From: Microcoleus sp. AS-A8
GTDB taxonomy: Bacteria; Cyanobacteriota; Cyanobacteriia; Cyanobacteriales; Coleofasciculaceae
Reading direction: 5' to 3'
Assembly: GCA_039962225.1 (NCBI GenBank)
Contig: JAMPKV010000003.1
Coordinates: 371,050-435,049 of the forward strand
DNA: 64,000 nucleotides
Shown here: piece by piece, positions 54,846-63,948 of the stretch
Layout: each line of letters starts with the position of its first letter
How positions within the stretch are numbered: the first letter of the stretch is position 1
The notes under the pieces: model-generated
The model's database searches: none
Told to the model about the DNA's origin: nothing
The model's input: the letters and a program-made list of their open reading frames with translations, nothing else
Program-made: the position numbers and the translations under genes

Positions 54846-55532
54846 TCAACTATTGAACGACCTTTTGCCGTTCTTGGCAAACTCCAAGGGATGACTCCTT
54901 GATGGTGCAATTGCTATGTCCTGAAGATGCGATCGCGCTCAACTCGGCTAATCTAAGAGTCCGGCAGGTTAATTCTGATAATTGGACAACAGCTTAGTGG
55001 CTGTGGTTAGAGATGGTTTTGCCGCTGATGGGGATGCCGACTGATACTCAGAAAGATTCGCAATCGCCCACAGACAGGCTGTAATGAACATGCTAGAGAG
55101 TAGACGCCTCTTCATAGCTACCTCGTACCCATTGTTTTACCTATCTACTTACCTATCTCTCTGTGGACGGGAAGGTTATGCAGATTTGGGAGATTGGGGG
55201 ATTGGGAGTGGGAGAGGGGGAGGGGGAGAAATACCTACAAAAGAACTGGTGGATTATTTCTGCCAGTCCGCATCGGCTGCATAAGCTAACCCGGCTCAGA
55301 GTTAGATATCACGGAGAGAACAAAATCTTATGCCAACTCAGCCATTAAATCCAGTCTAAGGGAGGTGAAACCAGTGAAAGGGAAAGCTAAGGTTGGGAAT
55401 TATCCCTTACTTCAGGACGAGGAGAGCATCGCTCACTTAGCCTTCAGTTGCAAGTTACTCGCTGATTCGAGCCTTGCTTAAAGACACGGTTCAGTAGTGA
55501 TACTAGATCATCTGTCACCCGATTAAATTGCA
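54846..55532. other. 687-bp gap before the CHAT-associated cluster
   Basis: The region contains a purine-rich low-complexity stretch at 55186-55232 (GGGAGTGGGAGAGGGGGAGG) and one short ORF with a strong ribosome binding site (55374-55481). No other gene is convincing. The promoter of the downstream cluster is expected here. Confidence 0.4.
55374..55481 (+). CDS. possible 35-residue protein with strong ribosome binding site
   Basis: A GTG at 55374 is preceded by AAGGGAGGTGAAACCA, a near-ideal Shine-Dalgarno. The ORF encodes MKGKAKVGNYPLLQDEESIA and ends LADSSLA at 55481. It stands 51 bp upstream of the sigma-like gene in the same direction, so it may be a leader peptide or small protein of the cluster. 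No homologue is known to me. Confidence 0.4.
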   Translation: MKGKAKVGNYPLLQDEESIAHLAFSCKLLADSSLA

Positions 55533-56990
55533 ATGAGTGCTGCATCGAGATACTGGACAATTGTAAAAATTGAGGCGGCGGGAAAACGCAAAATCGAGGA
55601 AATTCCCTCGGCAAAGACGTTTTTCTTAGCTTCATTTCCGGAATTTACGCCTGAAAGCGAAGTACCGGATGCTCTGATCCAGCGTCAACTGCTGCATTGG
55701 ATGCGAGAAGCTACTGAACCAGAGACTAACGATACCAGTAAGCGCTTTTTATCACAACTGTGTCTCTTATGCTTTATCTCTATCCAAATCGAGCGTGTTT
55801 GCCTGCAATTAGAAGCCCAGTTTGGGAGTGAACACGGCTTCACCTGTAGCGATTTACTACGCTGTGTCTTAGATGACGATAGCCGCCGATTGAGGCGAAA
55901 CGCGACCCCTGCCGTCTCGACGTCTTATCAATCTTTGCCCCAGGAAATTCTGCAAAGCTTTAATCCAGAGCAAAGCAGTTTAGGCACCTGGACAACCCGG
56001 TTGGTGAAGCATCACCGAGAACTCAATACTTTTTTGCTCGAACACGGCGTTTATCTCGTCAGTGATTGGGCCATTCTCAACGATACCAGTTCCAAACAAA
56101 TTCAGCGGATTTTTTCGCAGTTTCACCAACTGACATCGTTTGAAATTGAGCAGTCCAAACGACTTCTAGACAGCTACCATGCCGTCTATCGGGCGCAACG
56201 CCTCCAATCACGACAACAGGGAATCAAGGGACAGTGCCTGCCACCCACGAGGGAACAACTCGAACAAATGCGAATGCGCCTATTGACTCAAACCGGAGAG
56301 CGGTTTCGCCCCGAAACCATCATGGCCAAACTCCAAGAAATGGCCTCGATGCTCAGAGATTACCGAATTCATGTTCGAGGTGGCTCTCTTCCTACAGAAT
56401 CTATAGACGCCCCTGTTAATAGTAATGCTTCAGCCGATCGGACTTGGTTTCGTGACTTTATCGACGACCGAAATACGACTGACGAGCAAACCGAGTTTTT
56501 ACTCTCTTACCGTCAACAATTCATCACTTGTTTAGACCAAGCGCTCGCCAAAGTAACTGAAGATAAAGCACGGAAATTACACCACAAAGACCCCCAGAAA
56601 GCCCAGAATTTTCTCACGGCCTTGCAGTTGTTTCACTGTCAGGGAAAGTCAATGGGAGCAATTGCCAAAGCCGTAAATTTACAAGCCCAATTTCATGTCT
56701 CAAGGTTGTTGCAGTTGAAAGCCTTTCGTGCTGATATTCAACAGCAATTCTTAGTGCTATTACGCGATCGCGTGATCGAACAAGCCAAAATATACACTGA
56801 TCCGGAACGCCTCAATGCTCTTAGTAAGCAACTTGAAGAGGCTCTCGACGAGCAAGTGACTCAGCTCATCCAAGAAGCAGCAACGGAAGCTTCCACAGCT
56901 ACTGGCACCAAAAACCAAACAACCACCACGAGTCTCTTTGCCGAGAGACTCTGCCTCTACCTCGATACTAGGAGATCTAACAATGACTAA
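55533..56990 (+). CDS. regulator with sigma-70 region-4-like C-terminus
   Basis: This 485-residue cyanobacterial protein has a long helical N-terminal part (1-250). The C-terminal segment FLTALQLFHCQGKSMGAIAKAVNLQAQFHVSRLL... (shown here in part only: FLTALQLFHCQGKSMGAIA, followed by VSRLLQLKAFRADI) resembles sigma region 4, where an HTH recognises a -35 box. In many cyanobacteria such large sigma-like proteins precede DUF1822 genes, to my recollection. Its stop overlaps the start of the DUF1822 gene (ATGACTAA), so the two are coupled. I infer a regulatory role for this cluster. It could also be a non-sigma DNA-binding protein. Confidence 0.65.
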   Translation: MSAASRYWTIVKIEAAGKRKIEEIPSAKTFFLASFPEFTPESEVPDALIQRQLLHWMREATEPETNDTSKRFLSQLCLLCFISIQIERVCLQLEAQFGSEHGFTCSDLLRCVLDDDSRRLRRNATPAVSTSYQSLPQEILQSFNPEQSSLGTWTTRLVKHHRELNTFLLEHGVYLVSDWAILNDTSSKQIQRIFSQFHQLTSFEIEQSKRLLDSYHAVYRAQRLQSRQQGIKGQCLPPTREQLEQMRMRLLTQTGERFRPETIMAKLQEMASMLRDYRIHVRGGSLPTESIDAPVNSNASADRTWFRDFIDDRNTTDEQTEFLLSYRQQFITCLDQALAKVTEDKARKLHHKDPQKAQNFLTALQLFHCQGKSMGAIAKAVNLQAQFHVSRLLQLKAFRADIQQQFLVLLRDRVIEQAKIYTDPERLNALSKQLEEALDEQVTQLIQEAATEASTATGTKNQTTTTSLFAERLCLYLDTRRSNND

Positions 56991-58335
56991 TTTCTCAAAT
57001 CGTACTGCTCAAATGTGGCTTGATTTTGATGTTTTGCCCACCGAAGCTATCAACTTATCACCCGCTGTTTTTGACCAAGCCTTAAACTTGAGTGCTCAAA
57101 TTTCCCATGAAGAACGGCAGTGGCAAACTTACCTCAACGCGCTGGCACTCGGCGGTTTTGAGGAATGGCTAGGAGCGCGAGCCACAGATTTAACGCTCAA
57201 TAAAGAAAAATGTACCGTTTTGCAGCCATTTATGGCGAATGCGATTGATGCCGTGAGTCATTTGCAAGTAGGTCAATTTAAACTTTGCCTGATTGCCATG
57301 GGTAGCCTCACGGATGAAGAAGTCACTCTCCCTAGAGCTGTTGTAGATTTACCGGAATATGTGGCGCATTTTTATGTTTTGGTAGAAGTGCAAGAAGAAC
57401 AAGAAACTGCCCTCGTTCAAGGTTTCTTATCTTACGAACAGTTGGTGAATCAACGCGATCAACGTTATTTAGAGGCCCAAGAAGATTGGACTTATCAGTT
57501 ACCTTTAAACTGCTTTGACCACAATTCCGACCGCTTGTTGCTGAATTTGCGCTGTCTAGAACCGACCGCCATCCCCTTACCTGAACGCGTGAGCCAGCGA
57601 TCGATGCAGCTAGCGCGTCAGCGTTCGGAACTGGAAGCCTTGTTGCCTAATTTACAATCATCGGATCGCCAGTTGTGGCAAGTTTTGACATGGGAGCAGG
57701 GAACATTGGTTCTTACGAATCCGGAGCTACTGAACTGGGTGTATCAATTACAACAGCCAGCCGGACAGCCAGAGTCGCTCACCGCGCTCAAAAAACACCT
57801 CGCCGACACGCTGCAAATGGTCACCCAACCCGCCGTGAATGCTGGGCGCTGGTTGTTGGGTGAACTCGATGAGTTGGCGCAAGAATTGTCGTGGGTGCTG
57901 CTACCCAGCTTGGCTCCAATGAGGGCGATGCGATCGCCGGTGGAGGAATTTCAAGCCATTGTCACCCAACTGCGGCAGACGGAAGTCGAGATTCCTCTCG
58001 AAGCGCGGGGAGCTTATCGGGATTTGCGGTTAGCGGGAATGCCTTTACGCCTCTATGCCGTCACATGGCCTTTGCTCTCTGGCTCGATTCCTGAATGGAC
58101 GTTATTACTGGTGTTAGGGGCTACTCCAGGCACTCAGCTACCCACGGGTGTGCAATTACGAGTCAGCGACCAAACGGGCATTTTAGTAGAACGGATGTTG
58201 GATGCACAACCGCGTAATTCCTATTTCTTTACCCGTGTTGTGGGGACTTGGGATGAGAAATTTATCGTCACCGTCAGCTTACCCTCAGGGATCGAACAGA
58301 CCTTACCTCCCTTTAGTTTTAATCCCCAAGATTAA
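56983..58335 (+). CDS. DUF1822 family protein
   Basis: This ~450-residue soluble cyanobacterial protein belongs to the DUF1822 family. The ATG at 56983 (MTNFSNRTAQMWLDF) is chosen because AGGAG lies 8-12 bp upstream; the frame is open to 56938. Typical segments are WQTYLNALALGGFEEWL, LPRAVVDLPEYVAHFYVLVE and GFLSYEQLVNQRD. The C-terminal third contains a beta-rich region with QLRVSDQTGILVERML. The biochemical function is unknown. It overlaps the sigma-like gene by 8 bp and is followed by a TPR gene. Confidence 0.88.
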   Translation: MTNFSNRTAQMWLDFDVLPTEAINLSPAVFDQALNLSAQISHEERQWQTYLNALALGGFEEWLGARATDLTLNKEKCTVLQPFMANAIDAVSHLQVGQFKLCLIAMGSLTDEEVTLPRAVVDLPEYVAHFYVLVEVQEEQETALVQGFLSYEQLVNQRDQRYLEAQEDWTYQLPLNCFDHNSDRLLLNLRCLEPTAIPLPERVSQRSMQLARQRSELEALLPNLQSSDRQLWQVLTWEQGTLVLTNPELLNWVYQLQQPAGQPESLTALKKHLADTLQMVTQPAVNAGRWLLGELDELAQELSWVLLPSLAPMRAMRSPVEEFQAIVTQLRQTEVEIPLEARGAYRDLRLAGMPLRLYAVTWPLLSGSIPEWTLLLVLGATPGTQLPTGVQLRVSDQTGILVERMLDAQPRNSYFFTRVVGTWDEKFIVTVSLPSGIEQTLPPFSFNPQD

Positions 58336-58506
58336 GAGACAGCTTGCATAAAGGGCTGACGAAAGGGAGATAAGTATTCTAGCTAGGGAAGAAAAATCGA
58401 CTTTTGTCAGGGATCTACTGAAACTGTAAGTGCATATCCTTTCAAAGGTCAGAGGTATAGCCAATTAAGTAAAAAACCTCTAATCAATTGAGAGAGAACT
58501 TTGACC

Positions 58507-59871
58507 ATGCAATCTTGTCTTGATTATCAAGCTGAAGCGAAATTCGGACGACACTATGAACAGGGTGAAGAATCGTACCACGTTTCATGGGAGAGCGATC
58601 GCGCTCAACGAGGTCACAAGGATCACTCAAAGCGAACCTCCTATGAGGACACGGCCCAAGGCCATGCCGTTAGCCATAACGGTAGCCACTACAGGGCATC
58701 GAGTTTAGCATCAACGTTAGGCACAACATCAACCATTGGGCATCCCACACCGCCGCAGACGATAGCCCCAAAACAGCAGCAAAAAGCAAACGCCTGCGTT
58801 ACGAGCGAATTACTGAATCAGGGAAGCTCAAGCCTAGAAAGTCTAGTACTTCCCCAACCAGCTGAGCTACAGGATGATTCCAGTCAACTGCAAGCCAGCC
58901 TCAAGACGTTGCAACAAGCTTTAACAATTGCCCAAGCCAAAAATAACCGGGCGAACCAAGTTAACATCCTCAAACGCATCGGGATTATTCACTGCAAACT
59001 CGGAGAACACGCTTGGGGCATTAATTGCCTAAAGCAATCTTTGCAATTGGCTCAATCCCTAGAGAATCAGGTAAGCGTTGGTGTGATTCTCAATTACTTG
59101 GGAGCCGCTTATCGCCAAACGGGTCAAGAGTACAAGGCGCTGAGGGTTTATTTACGAGCTGTAGAGATTTTTAAGCAAATTGGAAACAAGGCGGGTATCG
59201 CCCTTTTACTCAATCACCTCGGAGCGCTTTACAACAGTTTAGGTCAGTTGGAGCAGGCACTGACCTGTTCTCGTCAAGCCCTAGAAGAGTTTCAGGGTTT
59301 AGGACATTCCCTCGATGGAGAAGGGACTGCGCTGCACAATATTGGGGAAATTTATTTGCAGATGAGGCGGTATCGTCAGGCATTGGCCTTCTTTGAGCAA
59401 GCGTTGACGATTTACCAAAAACTCAGTAACCGCAAGGGTGAGGCCAAGGTTCTAGAAAGTATTGCGACAGCTTACGTCCGGCTCAACCAAGATCAACGGG
59501 CGATGGAACTATATCAGCAAGTCTGGGAAATGCGGCAGGATGTGGGTGAATCACCGAGCGTTAAAGCCAGAACCATTGATTACATAGGAGCTGTTCACTA
59601 CAAAATGGGCGATCGTGCTCGGGCTGTGTGGTATCACCTACAAGCGTTAGGGATTTTGCAAGCTTACAATTACACGGCTAGGGTTGATCGATTTCTCGAT
59701 GAGACAGTAGCGATCGCCAAGTTACTACAGCATTTAGTCAGCGTCTATGACCGTTTGGGTTTACAGGCTCAAGGCGTGAAGTGCTACCAGGAGGCTAGAG
59801 AGATTATTAAAACTTTCGGTGAACATGCCTGTGAAGAAGCCATCTGCAATTTTTTTGATCAAGAGCATTAA
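58507..59871 (+). CDS. tetratricopeptide-repeat protein
   Basis: The start is the ATG at 58507, preceded by GAGAGAAC. Residues 1-120 are polar and low complexity. About eight TPR units fill residues 125-450, for example YRQTGQEYKALRVYLRAVEI, LGQLEQALTCSRQALEEF and MRRYRQALAFFEQALTIYQK. TPR solenoids bind peptides or partner proteins. In the context of a CHAT-protease gene 618 bp downstream it may act as an adaptor or substrate selector, as TPR partners do in other CHAT systems. There is no signal peptide, so it is cytoplasmic. Confidence 0.88.
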   Translation: MQSCLDYQAEAKFGRHYEQGEESYHVSWESDRAQRGHKDHSKRTSYEDTAQGHAVSHNGSHYRASSLASTLGTTSTIGHPTPPQTIAPKQQQKANACVTSELLNQGSSSLESLVLPQPAELQDDSSQLQASLKTLQQALTIAQAKNNRANQVNILKRIGIIHCKLGEHAWGINCLKQSLQLAQSLENQVSVGVILNYLGAAYRQTGQEYKALRVYLRAVEIFKQIGNKAGIALLLNHLGALYNSLGQLEQALTCSRQALEEFQGLGHSLDGEGTALHNIGEIYLQMRRYRQALAFFEQALTIYQKLSNRKGEAKVLESIATAYVRLNQDQRAMELYQQVWEMRQDVGESPSVKARTIDYIGAVHYKMGDRARAVWYHLQALGILQAYNYTARVDRFLDETVAIAKLLQHLVSVYDRLGLQAQGVKCYQEAREIIKTFGEHACEEAICNFFDQEH

Positions 59872-60489
59872 AGGACAGGGCAGGCATTGTGCTCTTGTGG
59901 GGATGCACTCGTACACCATCATCGAGATAGCGCCGTCCTAAATAATTCATGAGATTCTCCCTTTCTCTCCTCTGTGCCCTCTGTGCCTCTGTGCTTGGAG
60001 TGGTTTGTGAAAAAATAAAATCTCACAAATGATTTAAAACTGTTATAGCCGTGCCTCAATCCTCATAGGGGAGTAGAAGCGAGAGCGCAAAGCTGTGTGT
60101 GAATTACACCTTTTGCATAAGTCCGATACGGCTGAGAGATATAAAGATGAGTACGCCATGTGTTTGCCAGTGGCTAGTGCAAGAAGGCAGAAGGCAGGAG
60201 GCAGAAGGCAGAAGCAACATTGCTTGTACCGTAAGCCTTATTACCTTTGTCAACTGGATAGTTATTTCCGCCGCGCTGCACTAGAGGATTAGAAGCATGG
60301 ATTCTCATCTCAGCCTGATCACAACGACTCTAGTGATAATTCATGATTGTATAAGACAGAGGAATGGTTAAAACCCTAACCTCAACTTTAGTTTAAAATT
60401 TTGATTTCTAATTCATCACACAAAAGGCTAAAACAAGTTTTTGGAAAAGGGTGCATCGTTAATCATTTCATCCCCAACCTTACATTGAT
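59872..60489. other. 618-bp gap with repeats before the CHAT-CHASE2 gene
   Basis: The gap contains a CTCTGTGCCTCTGTG-type dispersed repeat (59958-60010), a heptameric tandem repeat (60185-60212) and AT-rich sequence from 60290 on, likely the promoter of the downstream gene. No gene is convincing. Confidence 0.5.
60185..60212 (+). repeat. heptameric tandem repeat (AGGCAGA x4)
   Basis: Four consecutive units AGGCAGA, AGGCAGG, AGGCAGA and AGGCAGA form a heptameric repeat of the type common in filamentous cyanobacteria. Confidence 0.8.
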
Positions 60490-63051
60490 ATGAGCCACAG
60501 TGCTGCCGTTTTCTACCTAAAAGTCCAACGAATCGAGAAATTTTGTCTGTTTGAGTTGTCTTGGGGACAAGGACAGCAACTCAACGTGACGCTTCCCTAC
60601 CCGGAAACGCTCACTACACTCTACGAAGAGTGGAGAACGGATTATCTAAATTTTTATCAGACAGGTTTACGGGGGAGAGTTGCTGAAAACGGCATGATTG
60701 CTTCCCCCCCCGTAGATTGGCACGCCAAACTCGTACAATCTGAAGCCAAGTTACTTTATGAATTTCATCACTGGCTGCGTCAGGGTGAGTTATTTGAAAT
60801 TCGCTCGGCTTTGGCTCAAGCGGTTAGCGAGGGAAACCGGAACTCATACGAGCAAGGGAGAGAAGCAGGGGGAGAGAAAGCAAAGAGTTCACCGTTTGTT
60901 GAGGTATTCCTCACCTGCAACCCCATAGATTTGGCACGGTTACCCTGGGAAGCTTGGGAAATTGGGACTGAGTTTGCGCGTCCAGCTCAAATTCGTATTG
61001 TCCGTATGCCTGCCAATATTCACAAAAAATCCATACAGCCCAAGAGTCGCCGTCGTCGGACAAGGATTTTAGCGATTTTGGGGGATGATACGGGTTTAGA
61101 TTTTAAAGCGGATAAAGAAGCGGTGCGATCGCTCAAGTCAATCGCTGACGTTCACTTTGTCGGCTGGCAACCGGGACAGGATGTGGGCGAACTCAAAGCC
61201 CAAATTATTGAGACAATCGCCGATGAACGGGGCTGGGATGTGTTACTGTTTGCCGGTCACAGTAATGAAGCAGATTTAATTGGGGGGAAATTAGGAATTG
61301 CTCCCGGTGTCTCCCTATTCCTCAACGAAATCGAACAGTCGCTGTTACTTGCCAAAGAACGCGGATTGCAGTTTGCCCTGTTTAACTCCTGCAACGGACT
61401 CGACATTGCGAATGCCCTGATTAGTTTAGGGTTGAGTCAGGTTGCGATCATGCGAGAACCGATTCACAATAACGTTGCCCAAGAATTTCTCCTGCGGTTT
61501 CTCCAGCGTCTCGCCGAGTACAAAGATGTCCACGAGGCAATGCTCACGGCGTGTCAATATCTCAAGTTAGATAAACACTTCACTTATCCCAGTGCTTACC
61601 TGATTCCGTCTCTATTTCGCCATCCTGATGCCCCTCGGTTTCGTCTAGAACCCTTTGGCATCACGGAAACCCTTAAGCGCTGGCTACCCACCCCAAAAGA
61701 AGCGATCGCTTTAACCGCCTTCGTCTTAATCAGCTGGCAGCTACCGATACAAGGCAATTTATTAGAGCGACGGGTGTTAGTCCAAGCGATGTATCGCCAA
61801 CTCACCCATCAAGTCCCAACCCCCAAGCCGCCTCCTGTGCTTCTGGTACAAATTGACGACGACTCCCTGCAAAAGGCCAAAATTCCTTATCCTGCTGTTC
61901 CCATGGATCGCCGCTATTTGGCACAGTTGGTGGACAAGGCGTCGGCACTACAAGCTAAAGTCGTCGGCGTCGATTATCTGCTGGATCGCCCTCAACCCCA
62001 AAAGGAGAACGATGAAAAACTCGCTCAATCGCTGCGTTCCTCCGTACAACAGCAGGGAACCTGGTTTGTTTTTGCCACTACGCCCAATGATACGGGAGGC
62101 TGGTTTGAAGTTTTGCCCGAACTAGCCCAGCCCAATTGGAGCTTACAAGGCGATGTTCTGGTTCTGGGCAACCATCTCAAACATATGACGCTGGTGCCGA
62201 TGCAGAAGTCTGATCCTCGGCGCGTGCCCTTTTCTTACCTTTTGGCGTTGGCTTATCGGCTGAACACCTCCTCATCCCAGAAACTGCCTCCGCCCCAATT
62301 GCAATCTGCCAATGATTTGCACTCAACGCTGAGTGCCTATGCCCACAAAAGCACGGGCAAGGATTATCGGGATGTATTCTCCCCCAAAGCTCGCTTACAT
62401 CCGATGACTAACTTTGGTTATCTGTTACGTCAAATGTGGATGCACCCGATTATTGATTACTCGATTCCACCGGAGCGCGTCTACCAACCGCTACCCGCTT
62501 GGAAGTTTCTGGAGAGTTCAGCCGCTTCCCTACCCCAACATCCTAATCACCAACCAGTGGTGATGATTGCCCCAGGCGGATATGGCGAAGCTGGCGTTAC
62601 CGAAGCCGGTGAGGATAACTTCCCCATGCCGCCAGCGCTTGGCTACTGGCGCTCTCAAGCTAATCCTAGCTCTGGGCGTGAGAAATTCACAGGAGGTGAA
62701 GCCCACGCTTATATGATTCATCATTTCTTGAATCAGCGGTTGGTGGTTCCGATTCCCGATTTGTGGCTCCTTGGGTTAGCTGCGCTGTTGGGGAAAGGAG
62801 CCGTATTGGCGCTAGAAGACAATAAAGGGGGAAGCAGAAAGGGGAAAGAAAAGTATATGCTATTTGTTTTTCCTTCAGGAAGCAGCAAATGGATGATCGT
62901 AATGGCGAGCGCCACAGCTGTTTATGGACTCGTTAGCTTACAGCTTTACATCACAGCAGAAGTGCTGTTGCCTTTAGTGGTACCGACAGCGACATTTTGG
63001 ACGTATATTCTGTTAGCTCAATTGGAGAAAAAACAACATGTCAAAGTTTAA
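60490..63051 (+). CDS. CHAT-protease/CHASE2 membrane fusion protein
   Basis: This 853-residue protein has an N-terminal region of about 60 residues shared by cyanobacterial CHAT proteins (KVQRIEKFCLFELSWGQGQQ). A CHAT caspase-like domain (about 140-385) contains the catalytic His257 in LLFAGHSNE and Cys301 in FNSCNGLDIA. A transmembrane helix follows near 405-425 (EAIALTAFVLISWQL). A CHASE2 extracytoplasmic sensor lies at about 430-745 (VLLVQIDDDSLQKAKIPYPA, VVGVDYLLDRPQ), and C-terminal helices at 755-850. This layout couples an external sensor to an internal protease. Its end overlaps the DUF928-like gene by 14 bp. Substrates are unknown. Confidence 0.92.
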   Translation: MSHSAAVFYLKVQRIEKFCLFELSWGQGQQLNVTLPYPETLTTLYEEWRTDYLNFYQTGLRGRVAENGMIASPPVDWHAKLVQSEAKLLYEFHHWLRQGELFEIRSALAQAVSEGNRNSYEQGREAGGEKAKSSPFVEVFLTCNPIDLARLPWEAWEIGTEFARPAQIRIVRMPANIHKKSIQPKSRRRRTRILAILGDDTGLDFKADKEAVRSLKSIADVHFVGWQPGQDVGELKAQIIETIADERGWDVLLFAGHSNEADLIGGKLGIAPGVSLFLNEIEQSLLLAKERGLQFALFNSCNGLDIANALISLGLSQVAIMREPIHNNVAQEFLLRFLQRLAEYKDVHEAMLTACQYLKLDKHFTYPSAYLIPSLFRHPDAPRFRLEPFGITETLKRWLPTPKEAIALTAFVLISWQLPIQGNLLERRVLVQAMYRQLTHQVPTPKPPPVLLVQIDDDSLQKAKIPYPAVPMDRRYLAQLVDKASALQAKVVGVDYLLDRPQPQKENDEKLAQSLRSSVQQQGTWFVFATTPNDTGGWFEVLPELAQPNWSLQGDVLVLGNHLKHMTLVPMQKSDPRRVPFSYLLALAYRLNTSSSQKLPPPQLQSANDLHSTLSAYAHKSTGKDYRDVFSPKARLHPMTNFGYLLRQMWMHPIIDYSIPPERVYQPLPAWKFLESSAASLPQHPNHQPVVMIAPGGYGEAGVTEAGEDNFPMPPALGYWRSQANPSSGREKFTGGEAHAYMIHHFLNQRLVVPIPDLWLLGLAALLGKGAVLALEDNKGGSRKGKEKYMLFVFPSGSSKWMIVMASATAVYGLVSLQLYITAEVLLPLVVPTATFWTYILLAQLEKKQHVKV

Positions 63052-63844
63052 CTGGGTGTTATCAACTTTGCTCGTGACGACACTGGTTTCTAGTTTGCTA
63101 ACTGACTCAACTCAAACAACCAGAGCACAAACCCATCTCTTCGGTTCTGGGGAGAATGCCGCTCAAGCTCAAACCAAAGATAATCCGCCTCCTACTAATC
63201 CTAGATCTCCTGAGCGACCTGGAAGGGGGACTTCACGGGGCAGCAATCCTTGGACGCGTATTTTGCAACCTCTTGCACAAGATAATAAGCCCGCTGAGGA
63301 AAGTAAAAAGGGGAGTTCGCGTGGTTCTTGTCTGCTCTCACCTATTGCACTCGGCAACAACAAAGAAATGTGGAATGATCGCCCCCTATTTGTCTGGACG
63401 GGACGACCTAATCGAGTTGAACTTTATCAAGTTGGGAGCGATAAGGTGTTGTGGAGTCACAATGTGAAACCGAAACAGACCAAAGTCTTGTATGACAAAG
63501 AGGCGCTCAAGCCAGGTCAAACTTATGAATGGAGGATCATTGGTTCGTCTCGACCGGTGAGGACACAGTTTCGAGTCATGGATGCCCAAAAGCGCGATCG
63601 CATTAAGCAGGAATTGCAGCGTTTGGACGAACAACTCCAAGCCAAACAAGCCACACCCGAAGACATCGCAAGACGGCGTGCCCAGTACTTTACCGAACAG
63701 CGGCTTTGGTTGGATGTTTTGCAGGAAACCTATAGCGTGGAAAACCCTTCAAAAGCACTAACGGATGCACTCAAAGAAATGAATCAAGCCAATCCTTTGA
63801 GCATTTGTATTCCATCGCCGCAAAACCCTAGCCAACCTCGTTAA
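63038..63844 (+). CDS. secreted DUF928-like protein
   Basis: The 268-residue protein has an N-terminal signal peptide (MSKFNWVLSTLLVTTLVSSL, cleavage near RAQ). A low-complexity Pro/Ser/Gly region (35-100) is followed by a beta-sandwich-like segment resembling DUF928 (RPLFVWTGRPNRVELYQVG, LKPGQTYEWRIIG) and then a helical tail. The gene overlaps the CHAT-CHASE2 gene and is translated with it. It is probably an extracytoplasmic partner, perhaps a ligand-binding or interaction module for CHASE2; this is inference. Confidence 0.8.
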   Translation: MSKFNWVLSTLLVTTLVSSLLTDSTQTTRAQTHLFGSGENAAQAQTKDNPPPTNPRSPERPGRGTSRGSNPWTRILQPLAQDNKPAEESKKGSSRGSCLLSPIALGNNKEMWNDRPLFVWTGRPNRVELYQVGSDKVLWSHNVKPKQTKVLYDKEALKPGQTYEWRIIGSSRPVRTQFRVMDAQKRDRIKQELQRLDEQLQAKQATPEDIARRRAQYFTEQRLWLDVLQETYSVENPSKALTDALKEMNQANPLSICIPSPQNPSQPR

Positions 63845-63948
63845 GCTCCAAGATGGAAGAATTTTGGGCAATGGGTTAATGGGTATTATACCAACTTCAT
63901 TAAACATTGCTACACTTAGTTATGAGAATTAAGGAGAATAAGTTTTCC

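Noticed and set aside
55186..55232. Purine-rich G/A tract as regulatory element
   Set aside because: Low-complexity sequence without symmetry or conserved context; nothing supports a function.
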